From the NCBI GenBank assembly GCA_033964015.1, contig CM066920.1, positions 14,847,912 through 14,911,911 on the forward strand: a DNA stretch of 64,000 nucleotides, in the 5' to 3' direction. A program made the translations under genes and the position numbers. Every line of letters starts with the position of its first letter. Position 1 is the stretch's first letter. The notes below the pieces were generated by a model that worked only from the letters and a program-made list of their open reading frames with translations, was not told the origin of the DNA and did no database searches. The stretch comes from Scolanthus callimorphus. Lineage: Eukaryota > Cnidaria > Anthozoa > Actiniaria > Edwardsiidae. Positions 44,375 through 54,490 of the stretch are shown piece by piece.

Positions 44375-44615
44375 AGGGGCTCTCACACGCTTGCCCATAT
44401 ATTCGTCCAGCATCAAATGAATAAAATTGCAAACGCGAAAACACGATTTATATTTGCCCGTATGAATCAAATAATCCAACAGATTTATAGAAAAACCTTT
44501 TCATTGTTACACATATACACTTCTAAGTTGTTTGGACCTGTTATAAAGAGGATGGAATTGGATTGCGATTTGACTTATTTTCTTGCCAGATAAGCGGCCG
44601 GCAAGTATGCGAGAA
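44375..44615. mobile_element. TTAA-type MITE, copy 2
   Basis: Left border TTAAAGGGGCTCTCACACGC. The right end is degenerate (TATGCGAGAAAA). Shares GAGGATGGAATTGGATTGCG with 2560-2600. Confidence 0.55.
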
Positions 44616-44774
44616 AAAAGTCAAATTTTCCATAATAAGGTCAGTTAAATTCAGAAAGGTTTTTGTTCTTTGCATAGAAAATCCTTATAATTATTTCTAA
44701 ATTATATGATTATCATATAAGGATTCTCCGTATGCAAATATTGATTCTATCTGAATTTACCTGACCTATTAAAA

Positions 44775-44993
44775 AGGGGCTGTCGCACGCTTGAATATTC
44801 GTCCACTGTGGACGGACGTACACTAAATAAAACATATAATCATTTGCCTGTAGTAATCAAAATAACCATCCAGATTTAATGAAAAGCATTCCAGGTTGTT
44901 TCTAGGTTGTTTTGGCTTGTTATTAAGACGATGGAATTGGATTACGACATGAGCTATTTTCTTGTAGCGACCAGCAAGCACGCGAGAGCCTCT
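44775..44993. mobile_element. TTAA-type MITE, copy 3
   Basis: Ends AGGGGCTGTCGCACGC and GCGAGAGCCTCT with TTAA on the right (44994-44997). The interior has GATGGAATTGGATTACGAC. Confidence 0.55.
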
Positions 44994-45674
44994 TTAAATC
45001 TTGCCGGGTTTATTTTTTTGTATGTTGCATACCTCGTTAATGGTGCTCGATGGTCTTTATCGATCTTTTAACCCGCTAGATAAAATATTGACTTTAAAAT
45101 CTAATGAATTTGCGCCGAAACTCAACTCTTGGGAAACCTGACTTGGGAAACCTTACTATCGTTCAGGTTTCCCATGCCCGACATCTAAAAATAAACCGTA
45201 TGACTGACAGCCACACGGGCTGTCAATGTCGGGGTACACAGTCACAGAAAGACGATCGCAGTCCGTCGTTTGATCACTGTCGATTCTGGGATTAGGACAA
45301 ATCACGCTCAGTAAGAAATGAGGTTTTGTCTCTTTTTCGAAAGATTATAATTTTATTAGTTCTAAGAATTCGCTTAAAAGTTGAAAATTGCCACGCCCTG
45401 TTGCGCTCGTGCGGTTCCCTTTGTAAGAATTTTCCCACGCCCGGATACAATGTGTGGGTACCACGTGTGAAGGTTTAACCAATCAGCGGTTCGACTGTTA
45501 CAACTTCTGGCGCGACACTCCTTTCACTCCTTTCACCGTTCCGAAAAGCGAAGCTTGTTTAGCCTTTACTTGCGATCAGTCTTAGAAGAGCGAAGGCTGT
45601 TCTCCTTTCCTCGCAGTCCTAGAAGAGCGAAGGCTGTTCTTACTTTATCGCAGCCCCAGCTAGAAGAGCCGGCT

Positions 45675-45816
45675 ATGGACAACGAAGGAAATCCTGAGGC
45701 TATATGTGACGAAGGGGAAGCCGATGTGCTAGTCCCGATAGAAAACTGGGATGTCGAAAAGGTGTCGAACTTCGTTGGACGCATATTCGGACAAGAGGTT
45801 GCTCGGAAATTTAGAG
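45675..45816 (+). CDS. SAM cargo gene exon 1
   Basis: ATG at 45675 (MDNEGNPEAICDEGEADVLV). The frame is open upstream without another ATG. Donor TTAGAG|GTAAAC, leaves phase 1. Ends with the first helices of the SAM domain. Confidence 0.8.
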
Positions 45817-45879
45817 GTAAACTTCAACTAAAAGTTTTTTCCTTGTACTCGTGTTCCCTTTGCTAAATTCGAGCGCTGA

Positions 45880-46140
45880 AAAGGTTTCTCGCACGCTTGT
45901 GAATAGATTCGTCCACAGCGCGCGGACATAAAATGACTGAGTAAAATTGTATTCGAAAACACATCTATATTTGCCTGTAGCAAACAAAATGATCCTCCAG
46001 ATTTAAAGAAAAATATTTCAATCGTCAGACACATACACTTCTAAGTAGTTTGGACCCGTTATTAAAAGGATGAAATTGGATTACGATTTGGGAGTTTTTT
46101 TCTTGTTAGAGATGCGGCCAGCAAATGTGCGAGAGCCCTC
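45880..46140. mobile_element. TTAA-type MITE, copy 4 (in SAM gene intron 1)
   Basis: AAGGTTTCTCGCACGCTTGT at the left and GTGCGAGAGCCCTC at the right. The interior GGATGAAATTGGATTACGAT is shared with copies 2 and 3. TTAA borders are not preserved. Confidence 0.5.
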
Positions 46141-46330
46141 TTGTTTGCAGAATTCATTCTTGAGCTCTTAGGCGGCAAAAAAACTGCGGAACGATGAACT
46201 ATTATGTCATTTAAAATCAAGTGAAACTCCTAGCATTTATCCCAAAGAAAACCTAAATCCTCTTTCTAGGAACCCGGCCTTGGTGGGAATGCATTGATTT
46301 TAAACGTGTTTCTTATCTCTACAATTATAG

Positions 46331-46553
46331 ATGAAGATATAGACGGCAACGGTCTCCTCGCTCTGCAAAGAAAGGATGACGATAATGCAATCTTCCAGAA
46401 GCTCGGACTAACGTTTGGCAAAACAGTTACTCTGAAGCTAAAAGTGCAAAAGTTTTTGCCTTCCTCATCCAGTCCCGCATCACAAAAGAGGACAAATCCG
46501 AAACCTTCTATGTCAGCGCTAACTCCTGAACAACAACTGTTGTATAAATTCAA
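46331..46553 (+). CDS. SAM cargo gene exon 2
   Basis: Acceptor CAATTATAG|ATGAAG, donor TTCAA|GTAAGT, phase 1 in and phase 2 out. Completes the SAM domain and adds a linker (SSSSPASQKRTNPKPS). Confidence 0.82.
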
Positions 46554-46936
46554 GTAAGTAACCTTTTTCCCATGCTATTACTTGGGCACTTTTTATTATT
46601 ATTATGAGTTTCTTAAATGTTTTTTTTTTTCATTGCATGGTTTCAAAAAATATCCATAACCTCCAAAGGAAGGGTGTTGAAAATCCAGGGTGGGTAAACA
46701 AAAATAAGAAATTTGAGGGTGGTCATGCATGAAGAAATTCACTGGAATCCCAGGGAGGGTAGGTGTCACTAAAATTTTCCACAGGGTGGGTAGCTGATAC
46801 TTGGGTCCTTAAAGGTAAAGGGGGATGCAGATTTTTTTTTGCGACTGCCTATTTGTTTTTGTCTGTTTGTGTACTTTGTGGTATGCTGTGTTATGATGAA
46901 TTGACGCTAGCTTCTCAAAATTTTGTTTCTATATAG

Positions 46937-47165
46937 GCGGTCTATGATAAACCAAGCTGCAACCGAAAAGTGGCCGGGGAATCAGTTTCCCAACTTCCGC
47001 CTTCCTGAAAACCGAAGGGAGCTACAGAAGCTGGCAGAAGAGCTAGAAGAGCGCTGCAGTATGGCAGAGATTGGTTTCGGCTTAGATGGGATTAAGGAAC
47101 ACATCAAGTCTACTTTCTGGGAGCGGTCACGCTCCAGAAAGAGAGATGGCACAGATTATGACCAG
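46937..47165 (+). CDS. SAM cargo gene exon 3
   Basis: Acceptor TCTATATAG|GCGGTC, donor GACCAG|GTATGT. Reads RSMINQAATEKWPGNQFPNF, ending STFWERSRSRKRDGTDYDQ. Basic RS-like patch near the end. Confidence 0.82.
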
Positions 47166-48002
47166 GTATGTTCTAGTTCATATTAAAGATAAAGCTATAG
47201 GAATCTTGTATTATGGTTATGTAAAACAACACAAAGAGTAAGTTAGTTAAGATTTGCACAGAAAGTTGAACATCTGACAATGCACTAGTGGAAAATTCCT
47301 ATCAAAGACCTGCCCCTGTGGAAATTTTCGCTGACTATTTTCCCCTTTGGAAATCCATTGGTTGATATTGAGAGACCCTATGGAAATTTAAATCCAGGGT
47401 CCAATTCAAAGACCCTTAGGAAATCCAGGGTCCAAAATTTAAAGACACTGTGGAAATCCAGGGTCTACAGAGGGGTTATGGATAAAAAATGGAATAGCCC
47501 TAGTGTATAGCCAGGGATGGAAAACTTAAATCCAAGAAATCCAAAGTGGTAGCTGAAACTAAGATCTTGAAGAGGGGTGCAGATTTTTTTACTGCCCAAT
47601 TCAAGGGGAAGCTGATGGAGGTGTGAACAAAACAAATCTTTCCAAATGTTAATGATTTAATGTTTATTTCATTTGAAGCTGTTAATGTGCTCAATGTGCA
47701 GTTGATATACACCTATATCAACAAAAGGTTGCCCTCACTCATGTGAAAAACAGAAAACGCAACACTAAAAATCTCTTCAGAGAATTGTTTCAGCAATACT
47801 TGCAGTTTGAATTATGTCATTCTGAGGTATTTAGATGTTAAGACCGCTTTTTCAAAAAGGATGACAACATGCATCAAACCCTCAAAGTTTTGTTTAAAGA
47901 TTCCAAAAAACACTTTCCGCATGCTCACGTTTTTCACATTACCACAAAGAGAGCACCTTTGATAACAGCAATTGCTTGATTACACATTCATTTTCTTTGT
48001 AG

Positions 48003-48620
48003 CCTGACAAGAGGAAGAGACCCAAAACAACAATAAACATCAACGACAGTCCTCCGGGTGATGATAAAGGAAAACGAAAGAAAGGGGTTGTCCCGTCCAA
48101 GGAAATTAAGCAGCTAGCAGCAGCAGTGAGGTACTCTCCTCCCCCTGAGGATTCTGAGTCAGCTACTGACATTCTTGAGTCTACAGATGATGAGGAATCA
48201 TCAAATAGCTCATATAATCCATTTGAAGAGGATTTCTCTAGCTCGCAAAAGCCAGAGCCAGCTACCAAGAAAAAAAACAAAGGCTCCACCTCCCCAGCAG
48301 TTATTAAAGTAGAACCTGCTCAGCTTTCAGACAAAAGTGCTGAAGTTATTCTTTTGATTTTCTGTTGCGAGAAAAGTATGGAACATATTTCAAGAGAATG
48401 CTTGCTTGAGATTCTAAAAAAGAATGGGGTGAAAATGTCTCTTGCCAAAACACTCGACAAAAAAAGTCTTGTGAAGACTGCTGCTGTTAAGCTCATTAAT
48501 AGGGGAGCCATTAATATAAGTCAGCGCGCAGACTTAAAAAATCTAAGGAGGAGCGAGGTAGCTGTCTCAAAGCTGGAAGGAAAAAAAAAGTTCAAAATTA
48601 GACTTTGGCCTGATGCTTGA
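48003..48620 (+). CDS. SAM cargo gene exon 4 (last)
   Basis: Acceptor TTCTTTGTAG|CCTGAC, 205 codons and TGA. Begins PDKRKRPKTTININDSPPGD and ends KLEGKKKFKIRLWPDA. Its 3' half is repeated twice in tandem immediately downstream. Confidence 0.82.
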   Translation, partial: PDKRKRPKTTININDSPPGDDKGKRKKGVVPSKEIKQLAAAVRYSPPPEDSESATDILESTDDEESSNSSYNPFEEDFSSSQKPEPATKKKNKGSTSPAVIKVEPAQLSDKSAEVILLIFCCEKSMEHISRECLLEILKKNGVKMSLAKTLDKKSLVKTAAVKLINRGAINISQRADLKNLRRSEVAVSKLEGKKKFKIRLWPDA

Positions 48621-49690
48621 TCTGTAAAAAGCTTTAAAGCCTGAAGTTACCAGTAGAGCTTGCTCTGCTTTTGGACAAAAAGTGCTGAAATTGTTGTGTT
48701 GATTTATTGTAGTGATCGAAAAGTATAGAAAACAAAAGCCAGAGCCAGCTACCAAGAAAAAAAAACAAAGGCTCCACCTCCCCAGCAGTTAAAGTAGAAC
48801 CTGCTCAGCTTTCAGACAAAAGTGCTGAAGTTATTCTTTTGATTTTCTGTGGCGAGAAAAGTATGGAAAATATTTCAAGAGAATGCTTACTTGAGATTCT
48901 AAAAAAGAATGGGGTGAAAATGTCTCTTGCCAAAACACTCGACAAAAAAGTCTTGTGAAGACGCTGCTGTTAAGCTCATTAATAGGGGAGCCATTAATAT
49001 AAGTCAGCGCGCAGACTTAAAAAATCTAAGGAGGAGCGAGGTAGCTGTCTCAAAGCTGGAAGGAAAAAAAAAGTTCAAAATAAGACTTTGGTCTGATGCT
49101 TGATCTGTGAGCTTTAAAGCCTGAAGTTACCAGTAGTAGAGCTTGCTCTGCTTTTGGACAAAAGTGCTGAAATTGTTGTGTTGATTTATTGTAGTGATCG
49201 AAAAGTATAGAAAACAAAAGCCAGAGCCAGCTACCAAGAAGAAAAACAAAGGCTCCCACCTCCCCAGCAGTTAAAGTAGAACCTGCTCAGCTTTCAGACA
49301 AAAGTGCTGAAGTTATTCTTTTGATGCGAGAAAAGTATGGAAAATATTTCAAGAAAATGCTTTACTTGAGATTCTAAAAAAGAATGGGGTGAAAATGTCT
49401 CTTGCCAAAACACTCGACAAAAAAAGTCTTGTGAAGACTGCTGCTGTTAAGCTCATTAATAGGGGAGCCATTAATATAAGTCAGCGCGCAGACTTAAAAA
49501 ATCTAAGGAGGAGCGAGGTAGCTGTCTCAAAGCTGGAAGGAAAAAAAAAGTTCAAAATTAGACTTTGGTCTGATGCTTGATCTGTGAAAAGCTTTAAAGC
49601 CTGAAGTTACCAGTAGAGCTTGCTCTGCTTTTTTGGACAAAAGTGCTGAAATTGTTGTTTTGATTTATTGTAGTGATCGAAAAGTATAGA
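48251..49690 (+). repeat. Tandem triplication of the SAM gene's terminal exon part and 3' UTR
   Basis: Units start with GCCAGAGCCAGCTACCAAGA at 48251, 48738 and 49220 (periods 487 and 482). Copies 2 and 3 keep MSLAKTLDKKSLV-type coding sequence nearly unchanged but have frame errors upstream, and copy 2 also has one in this part. Further worn pieces follow at about 49660-49710 and 50120-50300. The copies lack a splice acceptor of their own unless TTATTGTAG just upstream of each unit is used. Confidence 0.85.
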
Positions 49691-49699
49691 AAGCATTTC

Positions 49700-50595
49700 A
49701 AGAGAATGCTAATTACTTGGCATATTTACAGTTGTTTTCAGAAAACTTTACCCGGTTGGTTCCCAAATTCCCAACTAGGTTCCAAAGTTCCCAACTTTGG
49801 TTCCAAACTAAAGTTTGTAACTTCACATCTGTTAGACATTTTGTTTAGAAAATATAAATGTTAGCTTTTTATCCTTTTGTGGCTGTGGTCTGTCAAAATT
49901 AAAATGGTTTTAGCAGAATATTCCATCTGAATTGGCAAATTGCTAACTTAGTTGGGAACCAAGTTGCGAAGTTAGGAACCTGTTGGGAATTCGGGAACCA
50001 ACTTTGCAACCCTGAGCGGTAGGTATTCTGAAAACAATAAGAATGTTTGCGTCAAAATGGCACTTACCTAAACTCTCAACAAAAAAAAGTACTCTTGAAG
50101 CTAGCAGCGCCCTTGCTCTGACAAAAGTGCCAAGCTGTTATTGTTTTGGTTTTATATTCTAGTGAGTAAGTATAGAAAACATACATTTCGAGAGAAAGCC
50201 TTCCTTTTATTAGGGGAACAATGAAAGGACTATTAGTCTAAACAAAGGCTGAAGAGAAAAAACTTTCAAAAGACTTTGGTCTGATGCATGATCTGTGAGT
50301 ATATTACATTTACAATGACATTTGAAGAAGATATCAGGTTAAAAGTGGTGATTCTCTACCAGCAGCTATCATATTATATACCATTGCAAAGCTTTAATGC
50401 ATGTTAGGAAATGATCAAATGATGTAAGTTGACATAGATTTTATTTTGATTAAATCTCAAGTGCTGGACATTATGATATTGTGTATGACGTTTTCTTTAT
50501 TTTGTTCTAAACTTTTTTCCCGGTTCACAGGTTAGGGAAACCACCCCTAGGTGCAAACGTTCTTGGGGTTTTAGAATTATATTCACTTCTACTCT
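49700..50595. other. Non-coding right interior of the CACTA element
   Basis: Bases 49740-50010 contain several imperfect TTGGTTCCCAAATTCCCAAC words in both directions, like TIR-derived sequence. A worn copy of the exon-4 repeat follows (50120-50300). No ORF. Confidence 0.5.
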
Positions 50596-50889
50596 TCCAG
50601 TAGACCGTTACACCTCTTGAGTTTTCAGCCCGCCGGCGGCTGTCTCAAATTGATTGCGTGATCGCCTTTTCATTTACCACGTGATGAGTTGTTTCTGTAC
50701 CACGTGATTACATTTGTGGGCATAGACTTTGTTGGAAAGCAGCAAGATCGACAATGTGGCACACCAAACTCCGAAAGTTTACACCCACAAATACTGATCA
50801 CATGGTACATAAAAAGGTGATCACGCGATCAATTTAAGACAGCCATCAGCAGGTTGAAAAATCGAGAGGTTTAACGGTCTACTGGGAAG
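50596..50889. mobile_element. Palindromic MITE nested in the CACTA element
   Basis: TCTTCCAGTAGACCGTTA pairs with TAACGGTCTACTGGGAAGA. The interior has CACGTG-containing inverted words (TACCACGTGAT) and GTGATCACGCGATCAATTT. Non-coding. Confidence 0.6.
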
Positions 50890-50897
50890 AGTAGTAA

Positions 50898-51190
50898 ACC
50901 CCCAGATTTAGAAGTGCTTGGTGTAAGCATACCCCAACCCTGGCAATGCAACTTGGGTATTGCACATTCCCCATAGAAGTGAATACAGGGTCACTTTACC
51001 CCCAGGTATGGAAGTGCTTGGGGCTAGCATTCCCCAACCCTGACAATTCAATTTGGGAATTGTACATTCCCCATGTAAGTGAATACAGGGTCACTTTACC
51101 CCCAGGTATGGAAATGCTTGGGGCTAGCATTCCCCAATCCTGGCAATACAACTTGGGAATTAAATATTTCCCTATTTTAATTACCCTGGG
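50898..51190. repeat. CACTA right subterminal tandem repeat, 100-bp period
   Basis: Three units start ACCCCCAG at 50898, 50998 and 51098 and carry GAAGTGCTTGGGGCTAGCAT and CATTCCCCATGTAAGTGAAT. They differ from the left subterminal repeats but share TTGGGGAA / TTCCCCAA words. Confidence 0.8.
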
Positions 51191-51276
51191 AAATTGGTAT
51201 CATTTTTACAATGTTGGGAATTACACACTTCCCAACTTGAAAATACAGTCTAGCCCCAGTACTTCCCCAATTTACA

Positions 51277-51308
51277 CCCAAGTTGGGAATTGACTTTTTT
51301 TTCCTGTG
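51277..51308. repeat. CACTA right terminal inverted repeat
   Basis: 32 bp, exact reverse complement of 39067-39098, ending TTTTTTTTCCTGTG before the GAT duplication. Confidence 0.93.
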
Positions 51309-51311
51309 GAT

Positions 51312-51984
51312 ACATGTGAAATTCTTTAAGGCGAAACTCTATAAACAATTCTGATCAAAACTACTAAAGCCGACAAAACTCTTACGAAACTCTAGCGAAT
51401 TATCAAAAACTCTTCTGAAAACTATTGTGTCACAATTCCAAAACGACTCTAAACATTCTTACTCAGAAACACTTGTTGCGCACAAAATCTTGTTCGAAAA
51501 CTCTCTACGAATACTTGAAATCCTAAAGCTAATCTATCTTTCCGAAAATACTTACAACGGAGAACAGAGCACAGCTTACACTCAAGACTTTAGCCGGCCG
51601 GGGGCAAAGCCCCGACTCTTGTTGACTTTCTCTGCTTTGCGACTTCTCAGCTTTGCTCTTCTTCAATCTCTCTCTCCAATAATCTAAATCCGCGTATTTA
51701 TACCAGCTATCACTAACGAGCTGTAATAGAAATTAATGAAACAAAACTTAAACACGGGTTCCGCCCTTGCTAAATTTCCGGTCAACAAAGGAACTATTTA
51801 CCTACTTAGCGGCAATTTGCGCAATTAGGAAATTAGCGGCAACCATTACACAGCAGACTGCGCACACACGGAAGAAGATAACAACGCCTACTTCTCCCTT
51901 GTGCTGATACAAAAAAGTAATAATTCTAAAGTCCTCTTTCTGAGTTTTGCGAACTTAAAATCACTGAAAAGTGATCTGGTCACA
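51312..51984 (-). repeat. Left LTR, second segment
   Basis: Continues the LTR after the CACTA insertion and matches 53360-54035 almost perfectly; the few differences seen are mostly one-base indels. The short divergence implies recent retroelement insertion. Confidence 0.9.
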
Positions 51985-53096
51985 TTCGCCACCTCTTTTG
52001 TTCGACTCGTCCTCGAACGAACTAAACAATATATGAGTCAAAGTCCAGCTATAAAGGAAACTAAAATGTCAAGTCCTTGTTTATCTAACTCCCGCATCAT
52101 ACTATAGCATCATACCATCGGTCAAGTTCATTGTTATGTCGTCTAACTCCTCGGAACTTTTGCCCGCACCACGCTTTTTCCCGCTCTTGATACGATGCCT
52201 TGACTGCTTTACTCTTTTCTTGGCTTGCGACGAAATTGTTCATCAATAAAGTGCGGCCTTGTCCGCCAGTGGTTCCGTTTAGAACACCACAAACTCTTAC
52301 TGGAACGCACGCCACCACGCCATTCAGTTCCTCGCAGTCCCCTTGATACTCGATCACGCCATCCTCTTGGAAAACCTTTAAACGTCAAGTCCTTTTGTGA
52401 ATCATATTATTTGCGACAGCAGCTCGGTCCTGGACGTCTCTTAGCACACATTCTCCTAGTGGCTACTTTAGGAATTCGCCGGGCCCTGGCAAATCCTAGA
52501 ACACTATATAGTTAGACCCCTGCTAACTACCAATACCACAGCTAGACTCCTGCTAACCATGCAACGCCAGCTCTCTCCTGCCGTCTTGAAACAACCAGTG
52601 GAATATGTACTTCTGCCAGGGAAATCTTGCCGTCGGCAGAGGTGCTACTACTATACGAGACCTCGTGTGAGTGACTCGCCATTTTAACCCCAATGGATGA
52701 GTGCTATCTCCGTAGACCCTCTCACAGCCATTCTTCCCGTACTTCTTCCACTCAAGTCGCTTGTATCGCCATCAGGAACATGAAGGTGGCGTTTGCCATC
52801 GCTTTTCTTGGTCCCGATCATACAAGGGTGTCCCAAAACTTCAGAGCTGTAATCGACACTCATGTCGTGTCCAGATTCTCCGACTGTTGTCTGTCTCGTT
52901 TGAGCTTCACGTATCATTAATGTCTTGGTCCGGTTGGTCGTGCATTATTGGTCACACGAATCAGCGTGTCTTGTCGTGCCTTTCATGTTAAGCGTGTGTT
53001 CTCTCCCGTTGTAAGAAACCTAACCTACATGGAAATCTAAATCCTAATAAAAACCTAAGCCACAAAAACACTTGCACCCCACTCCTGGTACCAAAA
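51985..53096 (-). other. Internal region of the LTR element, no recognisable gag-pol
   Basis: Short minus-strand open frames (52097-52357, 52684-52917) have no motif I know from gag, protease, RT or integrase. The region may be an unrelated captured sequence or a deeply deleted internal domain. Confidence 0.45.
53076..53093 (-). other. Primer-binding site of the LTR element
   Basis: On the minus strand, three bases after the LTR, the sequence is TGGTACCAGGAGTGGGGT. It starts with the TGG that complements a tRNA CCA end. The complementary tRNA 3' end would resemble a leucine tRNA, but this was not checked against a tRNA list. Confidence 0.65.
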
Positions 53097-54035
53097 TGTA
53101 ACCGGCGAAAACGCACGACGACTCCCGGAATCTCGGGAAGCGTCGTCGATCAACTCGGTTAAGAAACTAAAACTAAAAAAACGAAATGAAAAGTTTCGGC
53201 GCTAACATAAGGATGCGCCTAAAACTTAAACTGAAATGAAAATAAAACTTATCAGGATCCGCGAGCGAAGGCAACGTGAGAACAAATGATGGATGCAAGG
53301 AGTGGACTTATAAGAGATTTATTACGGAACTTACGAACATAAATTACAAAACTGTTACGATACATGTGAAATTCTTTAAGGCGAAACTCTATAAACAATT
53401 CTGATCAAAACTACTAAAGCCGACAAAACTCTTACGAAACTCTAGCGAATTATCAAAAACTCTTCTGAAAACTATTGTGTCACAATTCCAAAACGACTCT
53501 AAACATTCTTACTCAGAAACACTTGTTGCGCACAAAATCTTGTTCGAAAACTCTCTACGAATACTTGAAATCCTAAAGCTAATCTATCTTTCCGAAAATA
53601 CTTACAACGGAGAACAGAGCACAGCTTACACTCAAGACTTTAGCCGGCCGGGGCAAAGCCCCGACTCTTGTTGACTTTCTCTGCTTTGCGACTTCTCAGC
53701 TTTGCTCTTCTTCAATCTCTCTCTCCAATAATCTAAATCCGCGTATTTATACCAGCTATCACTAACGAGCTTGTAATAGAAATTAATGAAACAAAACTTA
53801 AACACGGGTTCCGCCCTTGCTAAATTTCCGGTCAACAAAGGAACTATTTACCTACTTAGCGGCAATTTGCGCAATTAGGAAATTAGCGGCAACCATTACA
53901 CAGCAGACTGCGCACACAACGGAAGAAGATAACAACGCCTACTTCTCCCTTGTGCTGATACAAAAAAGTAATAATTCTAAAGTCCTCTTTCTGAGTTTTG
54001 CGAACTTAAAATCACTGAAAAGTGATCTGGTCACA
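53097..54035 (-). repeat. Right LTR (uninterrupted)
   Basis: 939 bp. Contains the intact junction ACTGTTACGATACATGTGAA, the empty site for the CACTA insertion in the other LTR. Short plus-strand open frames here are LTR sequence, not genes. Confidence 0.9.
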
Positions 54036-54211
54036 CACCATTTTCTCCCTAAAAGATAATGCAGGTCATGATTTCCACCCCTAAAATATATAACTAGCAC
54101 CCCTGCCCTACCTAACACTAAAATTATCCTGTACACTCTGTTATTATGGCCGCGTTTGACACATTTAATTATGAATCACATGCAAATGACATTCTGCACA
54201 TGTATGTCTAG

Positions 54212-54297
54212 GGACCATATCAAGTAGTGGTGATAACAAACAAGTTCTGGATAAACTTCAAGTGGAGAGAGAACGAGGCATTACTGTCAAGGCACAG
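54212..54297 (+). CDS. GUF1: GUF1 exon 3 (G2 motif)
   Basis: Acceptor GTCTAG|GGACC, donor GCACAG|GTAACC. Reads [20 protein letters not shown] and ERGITVKAQ. It begins 16 kb after exon 2, just beyond the right LTR of the inserted retroelement. Confidence 0.95.
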
Positions 54298-54427
54298 GTA
54301 ACCTTTAACTATAAATGATCCTTGCTATAACATGCAATATACTAACCTTACTTAGTAAATTTATGGAAACTGAGTCTACAGTAGTTATTGAGGTGGTTGT
54401 AATTTTTGTATTTTTCTGTTTCTTCAG

Positions 54428-54490
54428 ACTGCGTCACTGTTTTACAATTATAAAGACACCACCTATCTCCTGAATCTCATTGATACGCCG
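54428..54490 (+). CDS. GUF1: GUF1 exon 4
   Basis: 21 codons: TASLFYNYKDTTYLLNLIDT and P. Acceptor TTCTTCAG, donor GTGAGT. Carries the first half of the G3 motif D-T-P-G. Confidence 0.95.

Larger units (their letters stand above)
43638..45674. promoter_or_regulatory. Central divergent intergenic region of the CACTA element
   Basis: Separates the 5' ends of the two cargo genes. Holds two TTAA-type MITEs (44375-44615, 44775-44993). Bases 45460-45660 carry GAAGAGCGAAGGCTGTTCT twice and an ACCACGTG E-box at 45459. No coding region seen apart from possible untranslated exons. Confidence 0.45.
45675..48620 (+). other. SAM-domain cargo gene of the CACTA element, four exons
   Basis: The exons 45675-45816, 46331-46553, 46937-47165 and 48003-48620 join in consistent phases to give 403 residues. 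Residues about 25-80 form a SAM domain: WDVEKVSNFVGRIFGQEVAR, then DEDIDGNGLLALQRKDDDNA and LGLTFGKTVTLKLKVQKFL. Exon 3 has a charged helical segment (PENRRELQKLAEELEERCSM). The C-terminal half holds a basic tract (RKRPKTTI, KGKRKKG), an acidic Ser-rich tract, and a conserved helix-rich end (ECLLEILKKNGVKMSLAKTL ... INISQRADLKNLRRSEVAVS). SAM domains mediate oligomerisation or protein and RNA binding. By analogy with the second protein of plant CACTA elements (TnpA), it may bind subterminal repeats; this is inference. I do not recognise a named family. Confidence 0.8.
39067..51308. mobile_element. 12.2-kb CACTA/EnSpm transposon with two genes
   Basis: The terminal inverted repeats are 32 bp and identical, starting CACAGGAAAAAAAAGTCAAT (39067-39098 and 51277-51308). 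The target duplication is GAT (39064-39066 and 51309-51311), verified by the intact right LTR. CAC ends, a 3-bp duplication and repeated subterminal motifs are hallmarks of CACTA/EnSpm elements. The cargo is a Tnp2-like transposase on the minus strand and a SAM-domain gene on the plus strand, transcribed away from a ~2-kb centre. With perfect TIRs and largely intact genes, the copy is young and may be active. Confidence 0.92.
38794..54035 (-). mobile_element. Non-autonomous LTR retroelement (interrupted by a CACTA element)
   Basis: Two LTRs of about 940 bp in the same orientation are flanked by the 4-bp duplication CACC (38790-38793 and 54036-54039). On the plus strand they begin TGTAACCGGCGAAAACG and end CTGGTCACA, so they have the TG...CA ends of LTR elements. 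On the minus strand a primer-binding site (53076-53093) follows one LTR, and a purine-rich tract AAAAGAGGTGGCGAA precedes the other at about 51985, setting the direction as minus. The internal part is only 1,112 bp (51985-53096) and has no recognisable gag, protease, RT or integrase. Without the nested transposon the element is about 3.0 kb, a TRIM/LARD-like form. Confidence 0.85.

Noticed and set aside
44210..44479. 89-codon minus-strand frame in the CACTA centre
   Set aside because: It overlaps a TTAA-type MITE and has no recognisable domain.
51427..51687. 86-codon frame in the left LTR, repeated at 53477-53674
   Set aside because: It occurs in both LTRs and breaks where the LTRs differ by one-base indels, so it is not maintained as protein.
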